Part shown: one piece after another, positions 52,086 through 61,723 of the stretch | Position numbering within the stretch: position 1 is the stretch's first letter | How the letters are laid out: each line of letters opens with the position of its first letter | Source of the DNA: Zea mays | Lineage: Eukaryota > Streptophyta > Magnoliopsida > Poales > Poaceae | DNA length: 64,000 nt | Direction: 5' to 3' | NCBI RefSeq assembly: GCF_902167145.1 | Contig: NC_050098.1 | Span: 19,736,501-19,800,500 of the forward strand | Notes under the pieces: model-generated | Told to the model about the DNA's origin: nothing | Databases searched by the model: none | Seen by the model: only the letters and a program-made list of their open reading frames with translations | Translations under genes and position numbers: made by a program

Positions 52086-55000
52086 CCTAGCCTAGCCTAA
52101 GCCTGCCTTCTGGCTAACCGTGCCCTGTTAGCCACGGTTGTCAGTAGTAATGACAAGCCGGTGTTTAATTAGCGGGAGAATGATTAGATGGGGTAATTAA
52201 GCGGTGGGCCCTGCCGGGTCTGGGGAGGAGCGAAAGGCAAAGGCGAGGACAGATGATGCCATTGCCATGCCAGCCTGTGTCCGGCGCGATGGGTCCAGCT
52301 CCAGCAGTGTTTCTCTCTTTCTCTCGAGTATGCGTGCGTGGAGCCTTGTCATGACGAATTAGATCGTGGGGGCTCCCAAGTTAAGAGTATTTATTTTTAT
52401 TTTATTTGCTATGTCAAGAAAATGGAAGTTTCCATCCAGCGGAAAAGATCACACATGCATGCTTTTCCCTCCCTCTGGGCCGTGCATGTACACCACTGGG
52501 TTGGCACAGGACAGCAATTGGTAGAGCGAAGCGGTGTCGTCGGCGGCGCCTCTTCTCATGGGACCCTGGTAAACTTTGCTAGGCACCGGCCGGGATTGCG
52601 TCAGGCTGGCTGTTGCTTTTAACCTCCTTCCTACTAGCACGGCTTTACGCCACGCAACTTCACTCGTGCTTTCCTCCACAAACATCGCCGGAACTGATAG
52701 AGAGTATTCGCTGCCAAGTGCGAACTTCGCACAGAATTCTTTTTATATAAAATCAGAAGTTACCGCCCGAACTAGCAGGGAGGAAGTGGATGAGATCGAA
52801 GGAGGCCCTGCGCTGCCGCTGCTGGCTGCTGCGTCCGGTCAGTGTCCCGCCCTGAGCAGGGGGGGCCCTCTCGGTTTCCTTTCATTTAATGGTGGTTGGT
52901 AGCCGTTACTGTTGGGGCAGCAGACCAGCAGTCTTGAATGCACCTGCTGCATGTGAGCCGAGCCCTCAGCGTCCCAGATGCCGTGGGGCTGGGGGGGAGC
53001 TGGGCTTTCCACTCCCCAAAGGATCAAAGAGACACGTCGTCTCGTCGAGAACTCACGGGTGCCGTGGCTGGCTAGCCGCCACGTGTCATTCTAACGATCC
53101 GATACCGTTGGTTTTCTGCTAGTACTGGATCCTTTTTTTTATGCCAAATTAAACTGCCTGCAAAATTCGTGCGTTCCAAACGGACTCCTGTAGTTATATA
53201 AGTTATTGTAACAACGTTAAACCTTGCATGTACTAATCGTTTGAGAGTAAAGTAATAATAGTATTCGTCAGCCACCACTTTGTTACGAGCAGACTAATCC
53301 CGCGCCGCTCACACAAGGCGCAGTCGCAGTCGCAATCGCAATCGCACGCAAATATAGGATTACTGCCGAGCAGCAGCACGTTCTGGTGAGGAGAAAAAAC
53401 TGCAGCGCCAACCGCCAAGGAGGGTAGGTGGCACGTCGCTAGCAACAATCTTGTTGAGCGCAAATAATTAGTGGTCACGCGCTCGCTCTTGCGGTCGATG
53501 ATGTCGCGCATCCCGTATTCCCGGCCCAACCGCCTACTAGTACGTACGTACGTACGTACGTACTGTACGCATGCAAAGAAAATGACAGCGCGCGAGAATT
53601 TCGAAACAAACAAATCTTTTAAAGAAACGCCCATGCATGCATGTGGAGTTGTGGACTGTGCCCGTGTGCCGACCGACGACGTGCCGTGCGGTGTTATCAA
53701 GAAGCAGTGCCCAAACTGATCCACGGGTCGATTCTGGTGGTAGGCAAATTGTGGCAACAGTTTCCGTTAGTGCCCCCCATCCCTCTTGTTGTGACGCTCC
53801 TGCAGTCCCGTGACGCTGCTGCTGCGTCCCAGTGACTGGGACCCATTAATTTTCGTTCCAGTTCCAAGAAAACGGTGACTTTTGTTTGGACGGAGACGGA
53901 GAGAGAGAGGGTAGGTCGGCGTCGCTAGGTGGAACACGCGCGCAGTTACTCTCTGACGGCGAGATAAATAAACCGGCTTCAGGGCAAAAAAATAACAAAT
54001 ATAATCCTCACAAACGGATGTTAAATATGTAACCGAAAAACGACGCTCCGTTGTGGGACCGACGATGCAATTACAGAAGGGTGGTGCTGCATCATGACGC
54101 GGCCGCCACGGCCATATATGGCCGCCGCTTGGTTACGTTTGCAGCACGCCGTGTATCTAGCGAAGGACGATGGAGCAGGAGAAAGCGAGAAGCACAGCGG
54201 CGGCACGCCGGCACTCCCCCCCCCGCCACTGGCCACACTGCATGCACGCACCCAGCTGGCCTGGCCAGGTCCCCATCGTGCTCGATGTCCTTGTTCTCGA
54301 GTCCACCACACGCCGGGGGTCGGAAGTCGGAACGGCTCTCTGGAAGGTCCGTCGACAGTCCACCGACACACACCACCAAACAGCATGTCCGGTCCCCACC
54401 CCGTCCGGTCCGTCGAGGGGCAGGCCAGCTTTGCTTGCTCAGTTGCTCGCTCCTGCCTTTTCTGATTTTCTTCCCCTCCCCTCCGCCCGTTGCTTTCGGG
54501 TGGGGAAAAAAAAAAGAGAAACCTTTCGACTCTCGTGTCCAGGGCTGAGCACGAGCTCCGAGGCCCCAAGTCCGGCGGCCGAAGACGCGGGCGCCGGCGG
54601 GGTGGAGGAAAAGGAGGAAGGGGTCGCGCACGCCCCCAGCTTGGTGTTCCTCGCTCGCACAGCTGCGTCTGCGTTGCATCGCGCTGGTGTGGTGGCTGGA
54701 CGCTTCTCGAGTCTCGATGCTTCACTGCTACTGCTGGTTGTGCAGGCACCATTTCGCCATAGAGGGGCCGGGGCCGGACTCCCCCGCCCAGCCCAACAGG
54801 GAACAGGCCCAGGCGGATGTTTCTTCACGGGCCGACTGGCCTGATTTGCTGAGTGGTATGGTAGCAACTAGAGACATGATGACTATATCATGCTTTGTGG
54901 CCCAGGCTAGTAATAACTCCCGTGCTCGATAAACCGAGCAGAATTTCGTTCGGCAACGGCAGTCTATTTGAAGGGCCAGTTTTTTCCCTCAAAAAAAAAA

Positions 55001-55646
55001 CGAGACAACGTGTGCAGGAATTATTAGACGATCTTTTTGGTAAGCGAAAGAGAGTGGGAACCGAAATTGTGTTCTGGATAATATGGATGGCTGTGAGTCG
55101 TTTTTCTCTCCCTGCCTGCGAGTCCCGGGCTTCATCTCATACGGGAAGTTGATGTGGTATTCATAAATCATAAGGCCCGTCTGCTCTGATGAGTCCTTGG
55201 ATCGACATGGCAATGCGGCCAGTCCTGTTGTGGAAGGCAGCCAGCCTGGAACAAGTGCGAAACGGAGGAGTTACTACTGTACTGTACTTGGTAGTACTGT
55301 ACACACGAGTGCATACCCGGCAGGTCATGGCAGACACTTTCCGCGTCTTCGCCGCCCGTGACTGTACGGCGCGCCAAGGATTGCTGTTAGTGTTAGATCC
55401 TTCGCTATTTTTTATTTGCTGCTCATTTCTCAAACCTGTCTCGTTGTCTGCTACTAATCTAAGTTTATTTATTTTGGTCCTCACTCGATGGCACGCACGT
55501 AGGAGAAGCTCTTTCCCTTTTTTTTTCCCAACATTTCAATCGAACATGGTCCATCACGTGATTAATGGTAATATATGACGTGGTTGCAAAATCCATGTCC
55601 ATGTCCGCGTAGCTACACTGTCATCTCTAAACCACGGGTTGCTCCT
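52086..55646. other. Intergenic DNA downstream of the protease gene
   Basis: The first few hundred bases after the stop are the likely 3' UTR (AT-rich run at about 52385-52410), but no clear poly(A) signal can be chosen. GC-rich stretches (52790-53060 and 54080-54850) are open in several frames on both strands without protein-like content. A perfect palindrome CGGCCATATATGGCCG sits at about 54108-54123. A CGCAGTCGCAATCG-type hexamer repeat lies at about 53322-53346. No gene is supported. Confidence 0.5.
53540..53565. repeat. (GTAC)n tetranucleotide microsatellite
   Basis: About six GTAC units in a row. Each unit and the whole array are self-complementary, so the array can extrude as a hairpin or cruciform. 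Confidence 0.8.
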
Positions 55647-56179
55647 AGGGATGGCAACACATAATTTCCCGTCGGGTTTTAGCTCCTCAAACCTGTCCCA
55701 GTGACGAAAAAATTCCCCCGTGGGGATCCCCACGAACGCTTGCGGGGGACATTTGTTCCACATCCTCGTTCCCCGTGGGGATAAATCCCCGTCGGAGATC
55801 CCCATCCACGCTTTAATTATAATTAAATCGTACTTCATTTGTTATTAATGTAAAACATTGTCACTTATACACACCGTTAGATGTAAAAATCATTATGTGC
55901 GCATTAAAATCAATGTATTTATACAACGGGTGATCTCTTGGCAAGTTAATTCTTTATTTTTATCATTAACTATTACATAAAAATATTGTCACATGTAAGT
56001 TTAACGGGTCCCCACGGGGAACGGGGATAGAGAATGTTTCTTCATCCCCGTCCCCATTTACCCGTCGGAGGAGAATTTTCCCCGTTTATATCTCCGTGGG
56101 GGAGAAACTTCCCCGTCCCCATCCTCTAATAGAGGAATTCCCGGTAGGGAATCGGTGATCGGGTCTCATTGCCATCTCT
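55647..56179 (-). mobile_element. hAT-like non-autonomous element, copy 2
   Basis: Termini AGGGATGGCAA (55647) and TTGCCATCTCT (ending 56179) are inverted repeats. GC-rich subterminal blocks (CCCCGTGGGGATCC, CGGGTCCCCACGGGG) flank an AT-rich core that matches the reverse complement of 14575-14760, so this is the same family as 14298-14920. TTGCTC occurs on both flanks (55639-55644 and 56181-56186), suggesting a partly decayed 8-bp duplication, as expected for hAT. Confidence 0.7.
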
Positions 56180-56384
56180 CTTGCTCTCGTCCAATCCACG
56201 TTTTTTTGGGCTGAGTATTGTACTCTCAGGTCTCAGCTGGGACGGAGTTCTTGGCTGCCTGATGATCAACCTGCACATAAACCATCAGTATACTATACCT
56301 TTGGCGCGGCCTTCAAACGTCTGGTACAAGGTAGGCCTTGCTTGCGGTCGCGCAGAACCTGAGGCCCGCTCCAGCGAGAGCTCC

Positions 56385-56770
56385 TAAAGCCTCCTGTACT
56401 CTAAATATAGAGGATTAAACGGTTCTCTACGCTCTCCAACAGCGTCCTCTAAACGGTTCTCTAAATTTAGAGGACAATACTGGATTATCTATATATAGAT
56501 TTTCTCTAAACAGTTCTCTATACATTTGAATACTTTAAATAACCGATTTAGCAAAACTAAAATATGTACAATACATTTAAGAAATACATTTAAAAGTATG
56601 ACAAATACGTATGTACAAAAAGTAAAAAATAAAAAATTGTCTCTAATATAGTTATTTGCGTATAGAGGACGTTGTTAGAGAGAAAGGGGATATAGAGGAT
56701 GAAATATTTTAGAGGAGACTGTAAAAGACGAATATAGAGGATTGATATAGACGACGTTGGCATGAATGCA
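56385..56770. repeat. AT-rich MITE-like repeat with inverted TATAGAGGA/TCCTCTAAA motifs
   Basis: The left part repeats TCTAAA/CCTCTAAACGG/TCTCTA, and the right part repeats TATAGAGGA/TTAGAGAG in inverted orientation (for example CTCTCCAACAGCGTCCTCTA near 56430 versus TAGAGGACGTTGTTAGAGAG near 56664). This is the layout of a non-autonomous DNA element. Ends and TSD could not be fixed. Confidence 0.5.
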
Positions 56771-56880
56771 CGTCACGGGTCGGCGAAGTCCTCTAGGACA
56801 CAATTTGCTCGGTGTGACGCCCTGAAGTCAGACTTGGGAGAAAGAAGTGGGCACACTTGAGTGAAGGCTTAAGCTAGTAA

Positions 56881-57160
56881 GCCCCGTTTGATTCGTTTAG
56901 TTTGAGGCTAAAGTTTAGTTAAGAGATTAAAATTTAGTCTCTATATTTTGTAGTTATAGGGACTAAAAGTACTCAAAACATATTAAATGAACCATAAGAT
57001 GATTAAAATATTCTTAAACATTCTTCCACAGTTAGTGCAACTGAAATAATATAGGGGTAAAAGTAGAATTTATATGATCTAGTTTCTTTTAGTCACTTCT
57101 CAAGGACTAGAGACTAAAACAATTTACTTCCTACTTTAATCCTTAGAGACTAAATGAGAC
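56881..57160. repeat. Tourist-like repeat, incomplete
   Basis: Begins GCCCCGTTTGATTCGTTTAG after TAA (56878-56880). It has repeated GGGACTAAAAG/TTAGAGACTAAAT text and ends near CTAAATGAGACTGG. The right end matches the left only partly, so the element is eroded or truncated. Confidence 0.4.
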
Positions 57161-58175
57161 TGGTGGCCGGTGGGGTTGGTTTGGTTGACGCTTGACGCGC
57201 GGCACGAACAAGAACATCTCCCCCGCATCACTGCGCACGTCGCGGCTAATTCTCGGACGCGGCGAAGGCGAACGGTCCGAGAGGGCAAAAGAAAGCAGTA
57301 GTAACGCGCCAGCCGCTGCTCTGCTTCGGCTGCTGGGTTATTACTATGAGTCTATGACTATGACTGCCAAGTGCCAACCACGGACACTACTGTGTTTTTT
57401 GACTGTTTGGGTGCGGGCGTCACGGTTGTGGACCGGTGGTTTGTGGTTCTCGTGACACGGCCGACGTCGAGATCTACTTGCGTTGCGTTGCGTTGCGTGG
57501 GCCAAATCCCTCGTGTGTCCGTCGCCGCTCCAATTATTTCGGCTAATCGCTCTGTCCCCCACCCACATCCACCGCAACCGCAAGCCCAGCTGTTATTATA
57601 CGGTGAAAGATGCTGATGGCAGTGATTCTTCACCACCTCCGCTTCCGCTTGGTATTTTCTTGTTTTTATTTTTTTATTTTTACAGCACTCTGCTCACCAG
57701 CTCACGTGAGCTCTCCATGCATGCAAAGCAATGCAAAAAGCTGGCTGATTACACTTGATCCTGATCCAGCCAGAGAGCTGAGACCGGGGACGGGAGGAGA
57801 GGATCGACAAGGGAGAGCGAGCGGGCTGATTAGCGCATCAAAAAAAGCTGGCTCAGATTCGCGACACCCATGGTTCTTCAATGTCACCGCATCGCCTCCC
57901 TGTCTGTCCGCTTCCGCCGCGCCCGATTCCTTCCCCGATCCCGCACGGCCGTCCGATCACGGATCATCGTACGGGTACGGCGTACGCCATCAGGTTCCAG
58001 CGTTCTTCCCCCCGCTTCACCTTGTCCCCTTCCCTTCCCCACCACTATTCCTCCACCACCTCCATCCGCCACTCTAAAGTCTCCAAGCTTCCCCACTCCA
58101 CCGCAGCGAAGAAATTTCTCTACCCCCGCAACCCCCCTAAAATCCTCGTCGCTACGACAGGGGATCCCTCCCCCA

Positions 58176-60290
58176 ATGCGGCTGCTCCCGCTCCTCCTGC
58201 TCCTCCTCGCCGGCGCCGGCGCCCGCGCCTCCGACGACCCCTTCCTCTCCGGCGGTAGGCGCTCCCTAGCTCGGCCCCTCCTCCCCCTTACATAATACAA
58301 GTTTTTTCGTTCGATTCGCGGCTGCAATGCAGACGGCGCGAGCGAGTGCTAACGCCGTGTGGTCTCCTCCGTCTCTCCCCGGGCCGGGCGCAGCGGCGAA
58401 CCACAGCTACAACATCGACTGCGGCGGCGCGGCGGACTTCACCTCGGCCTTGGGGCGCCGGTGGCTCGCCGACCGGTTCTTCTCCGCGGGCGGGGCCGCC
58501 GGCATGGTGGCGGAGCCGCACCGCTTCCCGCAGCCGCAGGAGCGCACGCTCCGCTTCTTCCCGCCCTCCTCGGCCGGCAAGTCCTCCTGCTACTCGCTCC
58601 CGCTTCCCCCCGGCCGCTACTACCTCCGCCTCTTCTCCGTCTACGACAACTACGACTCCAAGCTGCGCACGCCCTCCTTCGACGTCTCCGCCGCCGCCAC
58701 GCTCGTGCTCTCCTTCCGCTCGCCCTGGCCCGAGCCCGCCGCGCGCTACGGGGCCTACTCCGACCTCATCTTCCCCTCCGCCACCGAGCCCGCCTCCGAC
58801 CTCTGCTTCTACTCGCTCTCCACCGACGCGCCCGCCGTCGCCTCCATCGAGGTCTCCCCCGTCCACCCGCTCGCCTACGACGGCGCCACCACCGGCGCCG
58901 ACCTCGTCCTCGTCAACTACGGCCGCGTCACCTGCGGGAACAGCCTCTTCGGCCCCGGATTCACCAGGGACGCCGACGCCTTCTCGCGGGTGTGGCAGGC
59001 GGACGTCGATTTCCGGAACAACGACCTCAGCTACGACGCCATCACTGCGGGCGGGAGGAAGGTCTTTGGCAGCAACCAGCCGCCCAACTACTTCCCCACC
59101 AAGCTGTACGAGTCGGCGGTCACCACGGGCGGTGACGCCGCCAATGAGATCGAGTACCTCATGCCGGTCGACACGAGGCTGTCCTACATGGTCTGGCTCC
59201 ATTTCGCCGAGATCGATGCTGGGATCGGCTCACCTGGCCAGAGGGTGTTCGACGTAGTGCTGGCTGGGGAGAACGTCACGAGGATCGACATCTTCAAGCA
59301 GGTCGGAGGCTTCACGGCGTTCAAGTGGACCTACATTGTCAAGAATCTGACAAGCTCGACGTTGAGCGTCAGGCTTGTGCCAGTGGTGGGACGGCCGATT
59401 CTGTGCGGCCTTGAGAATTATGCGATGGTGCCACTTGAGATGAGGACAGTGCCGAGCCAAGGTGATCAATTCTGAAGATTTTTGGCTGGACTGCTCAATA
59501 TATTAGGAGCCTACAAAATTGCCCCCTACTACCTCTGCCCCTCTCAGCTTCTTGCATTGGTTTTTGCAGTGGCTGCAATGAAGGCGTTGAAGGAGTCGCT
59601 GAAAATTCCTGCCAGGATGGGTTGGAATGGTGACCCTTGTGCACCGAGGGCATGGGATGCATGGGAGGGAGTTACTTGCCATCGCGGTGACAAAGGGCTT
59701 GTGATAACACAACTGTAAGTACCATTCTTCTCCGGATGCTGTTTTTATTTGCAATGTGCTTTATTATGAGCATTTCTGCTTGTCATCTAGGGGTTATTGG
59801 GTTTCCATTCTGGTCACAAAACTGCACTAACGTGACAGTGAGCATTTTTCATAGAATACATTGGATTGACTGGAAAGGAGATGTTTAACAGACAAGCACA
59901 TATAGAAAAAAAAACTCTAATACTCTATCTACTTGAACTTTAGTATTTGTTAGTTGCACGTTGCACTGAAATGTCTAACTGCATAATTGTTAATTTGGTT
60001 GCTTGAGTTACAGGTCTTTCGGTTATTTAATTTGAGTGCTTGTAGCTGCCAGTGTCTTGTCTATAATATAATAAATTATGTACATCGGATTATTGGTATC
60101 AGTATGTGAGGTTGAATGGAAGGGCCTGTGGACTATTTTACTTGATACAGTATTCTGGGTTGAAAGGTTCAAATGCTTGCGGTTATAACTTGTATGATGT
60201 TGCTGTTGCCCTCTATAGGGATCTGGCGAGTCAAGGACTAAAAGGTTACATCACCGATGAAATAAGTCATCTTAAAGACTTGGTAAGCTT
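58176..60290 (+). CDS. Malectin-like/LRR receptor-like protein gene, 5' exons (RLP4-like)
   Basis: Exons by GT-AG junctions and frame: 1, 58176-58254; 2, 58394-59461; 3, 59570-59714; 4, 60219-60290 (72 nt, the size of one LRR). The next donor GTAAGT at 60291 opens an intron that runs out of the window. ATG 58176 is chosen because it starts a clear signal peptide (MRLLPLLLLLLAGAGARA); the same frame is open upstream from 57870 without such character. After the signal comes a malectin-like domain (YNIDCGGAADF, RTLRFFPPS, RYYLRLFSVYDNYDSK, SLFGPGFTRDADAFSRVW, VWLHFAEID, VFDVVLAGENV), then the LRR N-terminal cap (AAMKALKESLKIP, GWNGDPCAPRAWDAWEGVTC) and the first LRR (LKGYITDEISHLKDLVSL). The order and text fit Arabidopsis RLP4: a plasma-membrane receptor-like protein with extracellular carbohydrate-binding-type and LRR domains and no kinase. 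A kinase cannot be excluded because the 3' end is outside. Intron 4 holds a retrotransposon. Confidence 0.9.
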
Positions 60291-60704
60291 GTAAGTATCA
60301 TTCCACACACCAGTTGAAAACAATTTTGACCCATGTCATCCTTGATTTTTAGTTTTTTGTGCCTATGTATAATCTTGGCTTTCTGTTGATAACATAGCTT
60401 ACATGCGGTTTTCGATTACGTGCATCTTAGCTTAGCTCTGTTAGGAGTCTTTCTATATAAGAGAAAATTAAATAAATAAATTGTCATCTTTGTATAGCAG
60501 TTTGTGTCATCTTAGTTTAGCATTGTTATGAAAAATCTGACAAAGAATAGTAGTGCAGAACATCACCCGTGGAAGTGAATAAAAATTGAAAATGTAAGTT
60601 AGATAAAATCAAGTGCACCTAGCTACAACATGAAAGTTTATCAAGCAGTTGTAGTCTGTAGACCACTAAAAATAGCAATCATTGACATGGACATGCATGA
60701 TAAC
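60291..60704 (+). other. Start of RLP4-like intron 4, up to the retrotransposon
   Basis: AT-rich intron sequence beginning GTAAGTATC. No coding content. Ends at ATAAC (60700-60704), the presumed left half of a target duplication whose partner lies outside the window. Confidence 0.6.
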
Positions 60705-61290
60705 TGTTGGGGACTTGTTCTCAAATGCTATGAATTAAGAACAAGGCAACATAGAATGTTAAATGATACTGTCCTTCGTCCGCGAAGCATTATTCCTTTG
60801 AGGATAATGGATCTTAGACGAAGGTTGATAAGCGTCTTATTACGAAGTTGAACCTTCGTAATAAACTTTCAATAAACGTTGTAGAATAATGTAAAATAAA
60901 AGGTAAGAATGAATAAATGATTCACAGATGCATTATATAATATTCACTTAATATATTGAATCATAAAATACAATGATACCTATGCCTTGACAAAGGTTGT
61001 ATTCCGAGAAATGCGATTGCAAATGTCAGAAAAATGCGTGAACAGTAACGGAATACTGTTCACTATTTATAGGCACAGGACGCAGCCTGTGAGGAATTAC
61101 AAGTATGCCCCTTATAAGAACTTACAACGTTGACTCAGACCTTTATGGACTAAAAGGTCATTCTATCTTTAAGTCGGTTTGTAATGCCGAAGCTCTGCGA
61201 AAAGGCACCTTCGGCTATCTTGTGCGAACAGCTTCATCCGAGGATCACTTCTTTCTATAAGACCTTCGGCGACGAAGCATAGACCCAACA
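60705..61290 (-). repeat. LTR of a gypsy-like element in intron 4 of the RLP4-like gene
   Basis: 586 bp with inverted ends TGTTGGGGAC and GACCCAACA. On the minus strand there is a canonical TATA (CCTATAAATAG, 61073-61063). A purine-rich GCGAAAGGGGCTAC directly abuts the LTR at 61304-61291. Both suggest the element reads on the minus strand and this is its 3' LTR. A plus-strand reading is less likely because no tRNA-complementary primer site follows 61290. The other LTR is outside the window. Confidence 0.65.
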
Positions 61291-61549
61291 GTAGCCCCTT
61301 TCGCGGTGCTAGATCGTTTTTCGTAACGAGCTTGATCCGTGAAAAAAGTTTCTTAAGCTTCAGAGCGCCGAAGGTCTCAAAAAACACCTTCCCTGAGCTC
61401 GTTGTCGAGAAACGATTGGATTTCCCTGCGCGCAGCGGCCCCACCTTGCAGAGTTACTGTTCGGTCACTGCGGTCCACCGTACAGCGAGTGCGAGCGGGT
61501 GTCCGCCTGGTGCAAAACTCCTGGCACTTCACCTTCTTACCTGCGGCAC

Positions 61550-61557
61550 TATATAAA
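61550..61557 (+). promoter_or_regulatory. TATA box of the internal Transposase_28-type gene
   Basis: CACTATATAAACAG, about 170 bp before the ATG at 61724 and 260 bp inside the LTR boundary. It faces right, away from the LTR, and would give the gene its own transcript. Confidence 0.55.
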
Positions 61558-61723
61558 CAGACGAGTAGGTGTGAAGTTACCACAACATTTACTGCTATTT
61601 GCACTGTTTTGCTGCCAAAATTTTTAACCATCGCCGAAGCTTGTTTGTCAGATTTGAACGAAGCTCCATCTTGAAGCCTGCTTCGGAGAAAAAAGTATCA
61701 AAGTTTCACAAGTTCATAATTAA

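Noticed and set aside
50456..52090. 544-codon Arg/Pro/His-rich plus-strand ORF
   Set aside because: It is the alternative frame of the GC-rich aspartic protease gene (50565-52085) and has no domain; the protease frame has all family motifs.
54021..54870. Overlapping ORFs of 140-240 codons on both strands
   Set aside because: GC-rich DNA open in several frames at once; no domain, splice pattern or family text was seen.
57870..58175. Upstream in-frame extension of the RLP4-like protein
   Set aside because: It would hide the signal peptide behind about 100 Pro/Ser/Arg-rich residues; the ATG at 58176 gives a normal secreted start.
58288..59257. Minus-strand 304-codon ORF and plus-strand Ser/Thr/Pro-rich ORFs of about 260-300 codons
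   Set aside because: Shadows of the malectin exon (58394-59461), which alone has a coherent domain and splice sites.
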